From: RBG-16-66-20 sp052386675
GTDB lineage: Bacteria; Pseudomonadota; Gammaproteobacteria; Burkholderiales; SG8-39
Length of the DNA: 64,000 nucleotides
Direction of reading: 5' to 3'
Assembly (NCBI GenBank): GCA_052386675.1
Contig: JBQTJX010000030.1
Location: 1 to 64,000 of the forward strand
How positions within the stretch are numbered: the first letter of the stretch is position 1; the number at the start of each line of letters is the position of its first letter. The notes below the pieces were generated by a model, which searched no databases, was not told the DNA's origin, and saw only the letters and a program-made list of their open reading frames with translations. Made by a program: the position numbers and the translations under genes. Positions 8,489 to 17,095 of this stretch are shown here, one piece after another.

Positions 8489-9408
8489 GGAATATTGCTC
8501 ACGTGGACGGCATGGTAGAGGCTGACGCGCTCCTGGGTCCCGTCCGAGCGCGCCTTTGCAAGCGTCAGCCGCAAGGTCAGCAGGCCGATCTGCGGCGAGA
8601 CATTGGGGTTGTAGTCGAACGTGCAGCTGACGACGTTGCCGGCAATCAGCGCCGACGAACCGCCGGCAGGCGGCGACGTATTGTTCTGATCGGCGTCGAT
8701 GGCGTAGCCCTGGTAGCGCGTCATCGTGGCACCCGCGCAGCCATAGGTCACCGGACCGGAAACGACATAGAACCGCTTGCCCGGCGAATCGTGCAGGTCG
8801 CGCTGGAAAGTGGTCGCCGCAAACGCGATCCGGTCCCGCCCCGCTTCGCCCGTGTTCACGCCGCCGATTGCCGCCCGGTTCAAGGTGCCGGATGTTGCGT
8901 ACGCATTCTGTCCGGTAAACCCCGGTCCGTGATTGTTGAGCACCACGAAGTCGCCAACCAACGGCGCGACTGCCAGCTTGCCGACGGTCTTGAAACACTG
9001 GTCCGCCACAGTGTCGAACGACAGCAAATCATTGTCCGGCGTGCCGAGCGCCGCATCGTCGTTGTCGCAGTCTGTGCCGCCGCTCGCCCCGCCGCCCTCG
9101 CCGCGGTATCGGCCAGCGGTGCGCACATCCAGGAACTCCAGGAACTGGCCGCTCCCGTTCACGCGCACGCTGTTGGGCAGCGCACGGCGCACGTCCCGCG
9201 TGATTCTCTGCAAGGCATTGTCCGCGATGTCCGTGAGCTCGGCGCGCATCGTCAATTCCGCACTTTGGCGGACCGGAAACACGAAGTACGCGACCGCCGC
9301 CACGATGATGCCGGTGAGCACGATGGCCACCACGAGTTCGATGAGTGTCACGCCGTGCTCGGCCGGCAGGACACGGGACCGCGTCCGTTCAGGGCGTGTT
9401 GGGCGCAT
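8485..9408 (-). CDS. mshO: MSHA minor prepilin MshO
   Basis: 307 residues with a class III prepilin leader: EHG then VTLIELVVAIVLTGIIVAAV, cleaved after the Gly with Glu at mature position 5. The long C-terminal domain holds several Cys residues, as expected for the large minor pilin MshO/PilW. It is predicted to be processed by the prepilin peptidase (not encoded here) and built into the pilus tip. It overlaps mshD by 20 bases and mshP by 4. Confidence 0.85.
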   Translation of the reverse strand: MRPTRPERTRSRVLPAEHGVTLIELVVAIVLTGIIVAAVAYFVFPVRQSAELTMRAELTDIADNALQRITRDVRRALPNSVRVNGSGQFLEFLDVRTAGRYRGEGGGASGGTDCDNDDAALGTPDNDLLSFDTVADQCFKTVGKLAVAPLVGDFVVLNNHGPGFTGQNAYATSGTLNRAAIGGVNTGEAGRDRIAFAATTFQRDLHDSPGKRFYVVSGPVTYGCAGATMTRYQGYAIDADQNNTSPPAGGSSALIAGNVVSCTFDYNPNVSPQIGLLTLRLTLAKARSDGTQERVSLYHAVHVSNIP

Positions 9409-9943
9409 AGCGAAGGCGATAGCCTTGAAGGGAAACGCTGACGCCCGCCGGGCCGGTCACAGCGACCGTGATGCGAAGCGCGGCTGTCGTGTCCGCGACC
9501 GCCGGAAAATCAGCCCCGGCAGTGACAATGGCGACGTTGACGGAGTACGAATCCAGTTCTGCGATCACCGTGCCGGTTGCGTCCCGGATATTGGCGCCGG
9601 ACATCGCGAAGGTGTCATAGTCGTTCACATTGTCGAACCTCGGCTCGGCGTAGCGACTCTCCAATGCCTCCGGGCCCATCGCCTCCAGCGTCGTGCAGGC
9701 CGGCAGGGGATGGGTGGAGACATTCGCGTCATCCGGATCGCAGGTCGTGAAGCCCTTCAGCTGGATCTCCTCCATCACGGAGGCGGCGACCGCGAGCGCC
9801 TGCTTGCGCACCAGCGGATCCACGCTGGCCACCGTCAGCTGGTTGTAGAGCATGACGATGCCGGCAATGCCCACCGACAGCACGACGATGAACACCACCA
9901 CCTCGATCAACGACAGGCCGCGCGCCCGGAGCCTACTGGACAT
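9389..9943 (-). CDS. mshD: MSHA minor prepilin MshD
   Basis: 184 residues. The leader MSSRLRARG is followed by LSLIEVVVFIVVLSVGIAGI, a prepilin cleavage site with Glu at mature position 5. The C-terminal part contains the ASVMEEIQLKGF motif typical of MshD/PilV-like minor pilins. It overlaps mshC at its start and mshO at its stop, so the four minor pilins C-D-O-P form one translationally linked block. Confidence 0.85.
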   Translation of the reverse strand: MSSRLRARGLSLIEVVVFIVVLSVGIAGIVMLYNQLTVASVDPLVRKQALAVAASVMEEIQLKGFTTCDPDDANVSTHPLPACTTLEAMGPEALESRYAEPRFDNVNDYDTFAMSGANIRDATGTVIAELDSYSVNVAIVTAGADFPAVADTTAALRITVAVTGPAGVSVSLQGYRLRYAPNTP

Positions 9944-10391
9944 AGCCCGTCTCCCCGGCGACCACGATCGACCCGCCTCCGACCACGACGGTTACACCGG
10001 CGATCGGGCCCGGCTGGCCAAGCGCGTTGAAACTGAAGGGGCTGGTGGAGGCGCTCGCAGTAACGCCGGCGGGTGCGTCCACGGCGTAGGCGGCGCCCGT
10101 GGTGATGCTTGTAAGCGGCGTGCCTGTGATGGCACACGCCGTGTCCCCATAGTGCAGCGCGACCTGGGAGGCCGACACCGTCACAAACACGCAACGCCGC
10201 TGTGCCACCGCCTGGCGCTGCGCATAGCGAATCGCCGCTTTCACCTCCTCGCGGAACCAGGACGAATCGATCTGGGTCGGATTGAACATCGGGATGGCCA
10301 GCGCCGCCAGGATCGCGGCAATGACGATCACCACAACCAGCTCGACCATCGTGTACCCGCCAGTGCACGATATGCGCGGCGTCAAGGTCAT
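9933..10391 (-). CDS. mshC: MSHA minor prepilin MshC (GspH/FimT-like)
   Basis: 152 residues from an ATG at 10391. The leader MTLTPRISCTGG precedes YTMVELVVVIVIAAILAALA, a prepilin site with Glu5. The C-terminal domain is of the GspH/FimT type (REEVKAAIRYAQRQAVAQRR). The ATG overlaps the stop of the upstream ligase-like gene (ATGA), tying the minor pilins to it in one mRNA. Confidence 0.83.
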   Translation of the reverse strand: MTLTPRISCTGGYTMVELVVVIVIAAILAALAIPMFNPTQIDSSWFREEVKAAIRYAQRQAVAQRRCVFVTVSASQVALHYGDTACAITGTPLTSITTGAAYAVDAPAGVTASASTSPFSFNALGQPGPIAGVTVVVGGGSIVVAGETGYVQ

Positions 10392-12085
10392 CGGATCACC
10401 GTTGCGCCAAGGCGCGCCAGCTCCGCGCGAACCCCTGGATGGTGAGGCGCGACCGCCGCTGCCTGCCCGACCCATGTTCGAGTGACTTCCGGAGTGGCGG
10501 GCGCTTCCAGCAGGCTGGCAAACTGGCGATGGGTGGAAAGACGTCCGAGGTGGTTCTGCACTTCGACCGGGTTCGCGGACATGCCGGCAGCGAATGCCTG
10601 GTCCGCCTGGCGTGCAGCCGCCGGCTTTCCGGTCTGCGCCGCCTGCAGATACCAGAACTGCCCGGCGTACCAGTGATAGCGCCAGTCGCGCGGTTCGAAT
10701 CGCCTGGCGACTTCGAACCAGTACGCGGCCGCCTGCCCGTCCGAAGCGCGCCACGCGCGATGCGCATGGGATGCCGCCAGGTCCGCGATCAACGGCGGGC
10801 CCAGAACGAAGGCCGCACCCGCAGCCAACGTAATTGCACCCAGCCTTCGAAAAGCGGGTCCCGGGTGCCATCGCATCTTTGCCTGGCTGCCGATACGCCG
10901 ATCCAGCACGCCAATCGCGAGGCCGAACAGCACCAGGCAGATCGGGACATAGAACGGAAAATCCACCGCAGCCAGCGTGGCGAAACTGGCGACCGCCGCA
11001 AGCATGGCGACCACCAGTTCCCGGTCCGGACCTGATTTGCCGGCGCGCCATGCAAGCAATTGCGGAAGCAGAATGGCTCCGAGCAGCGCGATCAGTCCGC
11101 CTATCCCCAACTCCAGCAGCGTCTGCAGGTAGTCATTGTGGACGAAGTAAGTATCGCCGTCCATGAACGTCGGAACGGCCTCGCGATTGGCGTCGAGCAG
11201 CGAACGAAAGCCAAGGTAGCCAATCCCGGCGACCCAGCGTGCCTGCATGCCGTCCAGCGCGAGGGCGTACAGCTCCAGACGGGAAACCGACGAGCTCCTG
11301 GCTTCCGCGCCCAGGATACTGTGAAGCGCGGGAGCGTCGGGTCGCAGCATCCCCGGGACCGCATTCGCCGCAAAGGCGATCATTCCGCCCGCGGCAAGCA
11401 CGAGCGCAATGTTGGTGGCGCCACGCCAGCTTGGCGCGATACCCATCCTCCGGGCAAAGACAGCCGCAACGAGCAATCCCGCAAGTAGCGCGAGCAGTCC
11501 GCCGCGGCTGACCGTAGCCGCGACCCCGGCCGACAAGAGCACGCCTAGCGCCATCCATATCCGTCCGGGAGTCGCCAGGTAAAGGCGAACGAGGACATAC
11601 AGCAGGGCAAAGACGAGCACCGCCGCCAGCGTGGTCGGGGTTTCGAAATGGGCCGTGGCCCGGCTCGCGTTGCCCCACGATATCTGCCACAGGCTCCAGA
11701 CCGCAAGCACACCGGCGCCCAACCCCAGCAGGCGGAACAGAACGCGCAGGAATTCCCCGTCCTTGCGCAAGCCGACAAGGAGCCCGGCGGCAAGGAACGC
11801 AGCGTGGAAAGGCGCCGCTGCCGTGTAGGCCGGACTTACCAGAGCATTGTTCAGGACCAGCATGAGCGCATAGCCAATTGCCGCCAACGAAAGCATGCCT
11901 GGCGTCACGGCTTGGTCGGACGGACTGCCGAACGCACCGAGAAGCAACAGACCAAGGGAAAGAGTCCAGATTGCCGGGGACGCCTCCACGGAACCCGCCG
12001 CCAATACCGCGACCCCCAGAAAAACAAAAGGGGCCGCGAGGCCCCTTTCGTTCCAGCGCACCGCGAAACTAGAGCGCCGCAACAA
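10388..12085 (-). CDS. O-antigen-ligase-like (Wzy_C) membrane protein, candidate pilin glycosyltransferase
   Basis: 565 residues with about 10-12 membrane helices up to residue 400. A Wzy_C-type loop contains YFVHNDYLQTLLELGIGG. A soluble TPR-like tail (about 430-565) follows. The family includes WaaL ligases, Wzy polymerases and PglL/PilO O-oligosaccharyltransferases. Position between the pilin gene and mshC makes a pilin-modifying transferase the most likely role, by inference. The TTG start at 12085 lies after GGTCGGGA; a GTG at 12061 is an alternative. An intrinsic terminator lies inside its first 22 codons, so expression should depend on readthrough from mshA. Such a gene is not part of the classical Vibrio msh operon. 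Confidence 0.75.
   Translation of the reverse strand: MLRRSSFAVRWNERGLAAPFVFLGVAVLAAGSVEASPAIWTLSLGLLLLGAFGSPSDQAVTPGMLSLAAIGYALMLVLNNALVSPAYTAAAPFHAAFLAAGLLVGLRKDGEFLRVLFRLLGLGAGVLAVWSLWQISWGNASRATAHFETPTTLAAVLVFALLYVLVRLYLATPGRIWMALGVLLSAGVAATVSRGGLLALLAGLLVAAVFARRMGIAPSWRGATNIALVLAAGGMIAFAANAVPGMLRPDAPALHSILGAEARSSSVSRLELYALALDGMQARWVAGIGYLGFRSLLDANREAVPTFMDGDTYFVHNDYLQTLLELGIGGLIALLGAILLPQLLAWRAGKSGPDRELVVAMLAAVASFATLAAVDFPFYVPICLVLFGLAIGVLDRRIGSQAKMRWHPGPAFRRLGAITLAAGAAFVLGPPLIADLAASHAHRAWRASDGQAAAYWFEVARRFEPRDWRYHWYAGQFWYLQAAQTGKPAAARQADQAFAAGMSANPVEVQNHLGRLSTHRQFASLLEAPATPEVTRTWVGQAAAVAPHHPGVRAELARLGATVIR
12020..12048 (-). terminator. Intrinsic terminator after mshA, inside the next gene's 5' end
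   Basis: On the minus strand AAAGGGGCC-TCGC-GGCCCCTTT forms a 9-bp stem with a 4-base loop. TGTTTTT follows (T tract 12029-12020 including the stem end). It begins 62 bases after the mshA stop and overlaps codons 13-22 of the ligase-like ORF. It would cap most mshA transcripts and let a minority continue into the ligase and minor-pilin genes. Confidence 0.8.
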
Positions 12086-12109
12086 TCCCGACCTGATCCA
12101 GGCAACTCA

Positions 12110-12454
12110 TCAGGTGCAAAGCGCCGCGGGAATTGCGGCGCACGTCGTTGTGGGCGTTCCACCACCGGTGCTCGGCGTAAACACGCCGGCAGCACAGGTT
12201 TGGGTCGTGAACGTTCCGCCCGAGACCGTGGTTGCCGCGAAGATCGTTGCAGCAGCCGAGGGTTGTTTGTTCGACGCGTAAAGCAAAACAGCCGTGGATT
12301 GGACCGCACCACAGGCGCCCTGCCCAACTGCGGCGCGCGCATCCGAGGCAAGGTCGGTGAATTGTGGAACCGCAACGGCGGCCAGGATGCCGAGGATGAC
12401 AATGACGACCACCAATTCGATTAGCGTAAAACCGGCGTTCAATGCGCGTTTCAT
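12110..12454 (-). CDS. mshA: Major MSHA-type pilin MshA
   Basis: 114 residues. The leader MKRALNAG precedes FTLIELVVVIVILGILAAVA, a textbook type IVa prepilin site with Glu at mature position 5. The rest is Ala/Thr/Ser-rich with four Cys residues (GAC, QTC, TTC, LCT), enough for a disulfide-bounded D-region. Strong ribosome site GGAGAAG ahead of ATG. It is the only pilin here with a classic major-pilin layout and is followed by its own terminator. The many Ser/Thr near the C-terminus could be glycosylation sites. Confidence 0.88.
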   Translation of the reverse strand: MKRALNAGFTLIELVVVIVILGILAAVAVPQFTDLASDARAAVGQGACGAVQSTAVLLYASNKQPSAAATIFAATTVSGGTFTTQTCAAGVFTPSTGGGTPTTTCAAIPAALCT

Positions 12455-12654
12455 GGCCTTCTTCTCCAGTTCTTAAATGTGGTTAATCTTAAGCGTTCAC
12501 CGCGCCGTATGGCTAACGTGGCCGGATGGATTTATCCCGTCATCCGATTCAGCTTTCATTGTGATGGTAATACTCCTGCCTGAAAAGTCAAATTTGGCAA
12601 ACACCTGCGCCGCAGTCTGCATATCAAACTCGAAATGCCAACTTGGTCACCTTC
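12455..12654. other. 200-base gap between mshF and mshA, probable pilin leader
   Basis: AT-richer than the surroundings. I find no convincing sigma-70 or sigma-54 site, although the pilin gene should have its own promoter here. On the minus strand a 41-codon ORF (12622-12497, MQTAAQVFAKFDFSGRSI...) fills part of the gap but lacks a clear ribosome site. It could be a remnant of the mshB pilin gene that is missing from this cluster, or chance. Confidence 0.4.
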
Positions 12655-13140
12655 TCAGGGGCTCCAGATATAGGGAACAACGGGATCGAGTCGCGGAACC
12701 GCGCCAGGTCCCGGGACAATGAGGCGGAATCGCAGGAGGGCAGCGCCATCATCTACCGACAGCCCGCGCGGGTAGCCAGGGCGATATACCAATTCCCCCT
12801 TGCGCCGGTCGAAGGCCCACGAGCCGGTCCGCAGACCAGCCAAAGCGCCGGGACCGTCAAGTTCCCCGGCATAGTTCTCGACCTTCATGCGCCCAAGGTC
12901 GAATGGGTTCCCGCCATCCCACTGGCGTTCACGCGACAGCAGGCCCTGCATTCGCTCATACGCAAGGCGAAGATTGAGCGCCGAGCGCGTACTGTTGAGC
13001 GTCACGTCCACAGTGGCACGTTCGGCCATGGCGAAATACACCTGGGAGCGATCCAGGAGCACGAGCGCCATGACTGAAACCAGCGCGACGTACAGCGCGG
13101 CTTGCAGTACGGTCATGCGGCCGGACTGCACGCCGACCAC
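12655..13140 (-). CDS. mshF: MshF-position membrane protein of the MSHA cluster
   Basis: 161 residues with one N-terminal membrane helix (about 10-28, TVLQAALYVALVSVMALVLL) and a soluble domain. There is no prepilin Glu5 motif. Size, topology and place directly after mshG match mshF of MSHA operons, a poorly conserved protein of unknown function. A GTG at 13140 is used; ATG at 13116 is an alternative. The name rests mainly on synteny. Confidence 0.65.
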   Translation of the reverse strand: MVGVQSGRMTVLQAALYVALVSVMALVLLDRSQVYFAMAERATVDVTLNSTRSALNLRLAYERMQGLLSRERQWDGGNPFDLGRMKVENYAGELDGPGALAGLRTGSWAFDRRKGELVYRPGYPRGLSVDDGAALLRFRLIVPGPGAVPRLDPVVPYIWSP

Positions 13141-13142
13141 GG

Positions 13143-14372
13143 CTACTTCTTCAACATCACCCGGCCCATATCCCAGATCGGCAGGAACACGCCGAGGGCC
13201 AGGATCAGGATCAGGATGCCCAGCGCAATGGTCAGGATCGGCTCGATGCTGGCCGCGAGGTTCTTGACGTCATAGTCGACCTCGCGCTCGTACATGTCCG
13301 CAACCTCCGCGAGCAGGTCGTCCAGTTCCCCGGTTTCCTCGCCCACCGCGATCATCTGCAGCACAGTCGGCGTGAACACGCCCGCCACGGTCGCGGTACG
13401 CAGGATGCTCTCGCCGCGCTCGACCCCGTCCCGCATCTGCTCGATGCGTTGCGCGATGTGCCGGTTGTCCACCACGTCAGCGACCACCGACAGCGACTGC
13501 ACGATCGGCACGCCGGCCCGCACCGCGAGCGACATGCTGCGCGCGAAGCGCGCGAGAGTGGCGCGCAGCAGGATTGGGCCGGCAATCGGCAGCCGCGATT
13601 TGATCCTGTCCCACGCATAGCGGCCCTGGTCGGTCGCGAGCGTGACGCGCACCCACGCGACGGCGCCAACGATCGCCCCAAGCAGGACGTACCAGTAGTT
13701 GATGAAGAAGTCCGACATGCCGATGAGGAATCGGGTCAGCAGCGGAAGAGGAACCTTGTTCGCCTCGAAGATCTTCGCGAAGGCCGGGATCACCGCGAAG
13801 TTCACGATCGCGATCGCCACCGCGATCACCACCACGACGATGATCGGGTAGCGGACCGCCGCCTTGACGCGCTGGCGTGTCTCGCGCTCGAACTCCAGGT
13901 ACAGGAACAGGCGGTTGAAGGACTCCTCCAGCTGCCCCGTGGTCTCTCCCACCCGCACCAGGCTGATGTAGAACGGGTTGAAGACCTCCGGGTGGCGGCG
14001 CATGGCGGCCGACAACTCGCGGCCCGCATCGAGGCTCGCGCGCAGGTCGCCTATGACCTCCTTGAACGTCGGATTGGTCGCTGACTCCTGCAGCCCCGCG
14101 AGCGCCCGCAGGATCGGCACGCCTGCCTTCTGCAGCGTGTACATCTGCCGGCTGAACAGCATCAGGTCAATGTCGCGGACGCCGGGCGCGAACAGCTTGC
14201 GGATCCAATCCGGGGCCTGCACGGAGACGCTCTCGCCAGCCGCCCGGATCTCCACCGGCGTGACCCCGCTGGTCAGCAACTGGTCGGCGACTGCGCCGGA
14301 ATCAGCCCCCTCCAGCCGCCCGGTCACCAATTCGCCGCGAACATTGCGGCCGCGATAGTGGAAACCAGCCAA
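13143..14372 (-). CDS. mshG: MSHA inner-membrane platform protein MshG (GspF/PilC family)
   Basis: 409 residues from a TTG at 14372, one base after the mshE stop and behind AGGTGGA; upstream codons to 14444 only read mshE out of frame. Two T2SSF domains (about 75-195 and 275-400) with three to four membrane helices. The first contains LMLFSRQMYTLQKAGVPILRAL and the second RFARSMSLAVRAGVPIVQSL, the paired GspF signatures. The C-terminus ends with a helix (ILTIALGILILILALGVFLPI). It anchors pilus assembly and couples to the MshE motor. Confidence 0.93.
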   Translation of the reverse strand: MAGFHYRGRNVRGELVTGRLEGADSGAVADQLLTSGVTPVEIRAAGESVSVQAPDWIRKLFAPGVRDIDLMLFSRQMYTLQKAGVPILRALAGLQESATNPTFKEVIGDLRASLDAGRELSAAMRRHPEVFNPFYISLVRVGETTGQLEESFNRLFLYLEFERETRQRVKAAVRYPIIVVVVIAVAIAIVNFAVIPAFAKIFEANKVPLPLLTRFLIGMSDFFINYWYVLLGAIVGAVAWVRVTLATDQGRYAWDRIKSRLPIAGPILLRATLARFARSMSLAVRAGVPIVQSLSVVADVVDNRHIAQRIEQMRDGVERGESILRTATVAGVFTPTVLQMIAVGEETGELDDLLAEVADMYEREVDYDVKNLAASIEPILTIALGILILILALGVFLPIWDMGRVMLKK

Positions 14373-14373
14373 G

Positions 14374-16089
14374 CTAGTCGTCCACCTGCGTCGACACCGA
14401 GATCGCCTCGGCGACGGTGGTGCGGCCCGCCAGCACCAGCGCAAGGGCGCGGTCGGTGAGCCGCTTGCCCTCGATCTGCGGGCGCGCCGCGACCATGAAC
14501 TCGTGGGTGTCCGCGCGGCTCGCGGCTCGCGCCAGTTCAGGTGTCATTTCCAGCATCTCGTAGACGCCTGTGCGCCCGGCGAACCCGCTGCCGTTGCAGT
14601 GCGAGCAGCCGCGGCCGTGCTGGTAGCCGCGGTCCTTCCAGGATTCGCCTAGCTCCGCGGCCAGCCAGCGCGCCTCTGCAGCCTCAGGTTGGTAAGGCTC
14701 GGCGCAGCTCTCGCAAATAACGCGCAGCAGGCGCTGCGCGACCACCGCGTGGACGGAACTCGCGACCATGTAGGCGTGCGCGCCCATGTCGATCAGGCGG
14801 ATGGGGGTGCTGATGGCGTCCTTGGTGTGCAGGGTCGAGAGGACCAGGTGGCCGGTCAGCGCGGCACGCAGGCCGATCAGCGCCGTTTCCTCGTCGCGGA
14901 TTTCGCCGACCAGAATGATGTCCGGGTCCTGCCGCAGGGCCGAGCGCAGAACGCGCGCGAAGCTGAGCTCGATCTTCTCGTTGACCTGCACCTGGTTGAC
15001 GCCGGCGAGGCGGTACTCGACCGGGTCCTCGACGGTGATGATCTTCTTGTCGTCCGTGTTCACCTCGGCGAGCGCGGCGTACAGCGTGGTGGTCTTGCCG
15101 CTGCCGGTCGGTCCGGTGACCAGCACCATGCCGGAGGTGCGGCGAATGATCTCGCGGAACCGCAGCAGCATGTCGGCGGGCATGCCCAGGGAATCGAGCG
15201 ACTGCAGCGTGGCGCGACGGTTCAGAAGCCGCAGCACCACGGACTCGCCGTACTGTGTCGGCATGGTCGACATCCGCACGTCGATCACCTGGTCGCGCAC
15301 CTTCACCGTGAGGCGCCCGTCCTGCGGCAGTCGCTTCTCGGAGATGTCCAGCCCGGCCATCAACTTCAGCCGCAGCGCCACCGCGGGACCGATCTTGGAA
15401 TCCGACTCGGTCTGCGGCATCAGTGCGCCGTCGATGCGGAACCGGATCTGCAGGTTCCCCTCCTGCGGCTCGAAATGCACGTCCGAGGCATTGACCTGGA
15501 TCGCGTCCTCGAACACGTTCTGCAGCAGGCGGACCACCGGCGCGTCTTCCGCCCCGACCCCCGCGCCTAGCGCGCCGAAGTCGACATAGCTGTCGCCGAG
15601 GTCGCGCTCCAGTTCCTTGGCCAGCCCGCTGATCTGTTCCGTGCGCCGGTAGATGCGGTCGATGCTCTGCACCAGCATCGCCTCGTTGACCACCGCGGCC
15701 TGGAGATCGCGCTTCAGCGTGCGCGCGATCTCGTCGAACGCGAACAGGTCCGTCGGATCGGCCATGCCGATCAGCAAGTCGGTCTTGCGATCCTCGAGCA
15801 CCACGGCGCGGAAGCGCCGCGCCAGCGCCTCGGGCAGCCGCCGGACCAGTTCCGGATTGAAGTTGTACGACTTGAGGTTGACGTACGGAATGCCCAGCTG
15901 CCGCGACACCGCCTCGCAGATCTGGTCATCGGTGGCGAAGCCCTGCTCGATCAGCACGCGGCCCAGCCTGCGGCCGGACTTCTTCTGCTGCTCCAGCGTG
16001 AGCTTCAACTGCTCCAGCGAGATGACCTTCTGCGCGACGAGGATATCGCCGAGTCGGATCTTTTCCGGACGTCCCATGGGCGAACCCAT
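14374..16089 (-). CDS. mshE: MSHA pilus extension ATPase MshE (GspE/PilB family)
   Basis: 571 residues. The N-terminal MshEN domain has two tandem blocks, RLGDILVAQKVISLEQL and RLGRVLIEQGFATDDQI, the known c-di-GMP-binding pattern; in the first the usual Gly is Lys. The ATPase core has Walker A GPTGSGKTT at about 323, an Asp box/Walker B (DPDIILVGEIRDEE) and the His box (HLVLSTLHT). A four-Cys zinc motif (CESC, then CSHC) lies at about 465-500. It powers pilus polymerisation. It is the first gene of the pilin half of the cluster. ATG at 16077 is an alternative start. Confidence 0.94.
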   Translation of the reverse strand: MGSPMGRPEKIRLGDILVAQKVISLEQLKLTLEQQKKSGRRLGRVLIEQGFATDDQICEAVSRQLGIPYVNLKSYNFNPELVRRLPEALARRFRAVVLEDRKTDLLIGMADPTDLFAFDEIARTLKRDLQAAVVNEAMLVQSIDRIYRRTEQISGLAKELERDLGDSYVDFGALGAGVGAEDAPVVRLLQNVFEDAIQVNASDVHFEPQEGNLQIRFRIDGALMPQTESDSKIGPAVALRLKLMAGLDISEKRLPQDGRLTVKVRDQVIDVRMSTMPTQYGESVVLRLLNRRATLQSLDSLGMPADMLLRFREIIRRTSGMVLVTGPTGSGKTTTLYAALAEVNTDDKKIITVEDPVEYRLAGVNQVQVNEKIELSFARVLRSALRQDPDIILVGEIRDEETALIGLRAALTGHLVLSTLHTKDAISTPIRLIDMGAHAYMVASSVHAVVAQRLLRVICESCAEPYQPEAAEARWLAAELGESWKDRGYQHGRGCSHCNGSGFAGRTGVYEMLEMTPELARAASRADTHEFMVAARPQIEGKRLTDRALALVLAGRTTVAEAISVSTQVDD

Positions 16090-16147
16090 CCACTTGCGTT
16101 GGATGCCGCTATGATAACGCCCTTCCGAATCAGGGGTTTGTCAAACG

Positions 16148-17095
16148 ATGCCAAAAGCTTTTGCCTCCCAGGCCGACCTCAAGCCGAAGCGGATCCGGTT
16201 CGAGAAGCTGTCGGCGAGTTGCTACGCCTTCACCGCCGAGGGCGACCCGAACACCGGCGTCATCGTCGGCGACGATGGCGTCATGGTGATCGACGCGCAG
16301 GCGACGCCGTTGATGGCGCGCGAAGTGATCCGGCGCATCCGCAAGGTGACCGCGAAGCCGATCCGCTACGTAACGCTGTCGCACTACCATGCGGTGCGCG
16401 TTCTCGGCGCCTCGGCCTTCAAGGCCGAGCAGGTAATCGCCAGCCAGCGCACCCTGGGCCTGATCCGCGAGCGGGGGCGGCAAGACATGGCAAGCGAGAT
16501 CGGGCGCTTCCCTCGCCTGTTCCGAGGCCGTGAGTCCATCCCCGGCCTCACCTGGCCAACCATGGTGTTCAAGGACGAAATGACTGTGATGATGGGCAGG
16601 CTAGAGGTGAAGATCATTCACCCGGGCCCGGGCCACACCGGCGGCGACACCATCGTCTGGGTGCCCTCGCAGCGCGTGCTGTTCTCAGGCGACCTGGTCG
16701 AGTACGAAGCCGGCATCTACACCGGCGACGCGCACCTGGAGGAATGGCCCAATACGCTCGACAAGCTCCGCGCGCTCAAGCCGCGCGCGCTGGTGCCGGG
16801 ACGCGGCCCTGCGCTGAAGTCCGCGCGCGACAGCGAAAAAGCGATCCGCTATACGCGGGACTTCGTGCGCGGGCTGTATGCGAACGCGCGGCGCGGGGTA
16901 GCGGCGCGGAAATCCCTCAAGGACGTCTACGCCGCAACGCGACGCAGCATGGATCCGGTATACGGTGCCTACCCGATCTACGAGCACTGCATGCCGTTCG
17001 ACGTCTCCCGCGCCTACGACGAGGCGCGCGGCATCAAGCATCCGCGCATCTGGACCGCGAAGCGGGACCGCGAAATGTGGGGCTCGATCGCGTAG
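16148..17095 (+). CDS. MBL-fold metallo-hydrolase-like protein with altered metal site
   Basis: 315 residues with the metallo-beta-lactamase fold: NTGVIVGDDGVMVIDAQ near 36, the strand before the metal motif (YVTLSHYH), GPGHTGGDTIVW near 160 and SGDLVEYEAGIY near 180. The HxHxDH metal motif reads HYHAVRV, so the Asp and third His are missing while the later His and Asp ligands are kept. This resembles the SoxH/quinoprotein-relay group of MBL proteins, which often carry variants; substrate unknown. Divergent from mshE and followed by a lone stem-loop region. Confidence 0.75.
   Translation: MPKAFASQADLKPKRIRFEKLSASCYAFTAEGDPNTGVIVGDDGVMVIDAQATPLMAREVIRRIRKVTAKPIRYVTLSHYHAVRVLGASAFKAEQVIASQRTLGLIRERGRQDMASEIGRFPRLFRGRESIPGLTWPTMVFKDEMTVMMGRLEVKIIHPGPGHTGGDTIVWVPSQRVLFSGDLVEYEAGIYTGDAHLEEWPNTLDKLRALKPRALVPGRGPALKSARDSEKAIRYTRDFVRGLYANARRGVAARKSLKDVYAATRRSMDPVYGAYPIYEHCMPFDVSRAYDEARGIKHPRIWTAKRDREMWGSIA

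Noticed and set aside
12600..12650. Possible sigma-54 promoter upstream of mshA (TTGGCA followed by a TTGA-like element on the minus strand)
   Set aside because: The GG and GC doublets are not at the required 10-base spacing, so the match fails.
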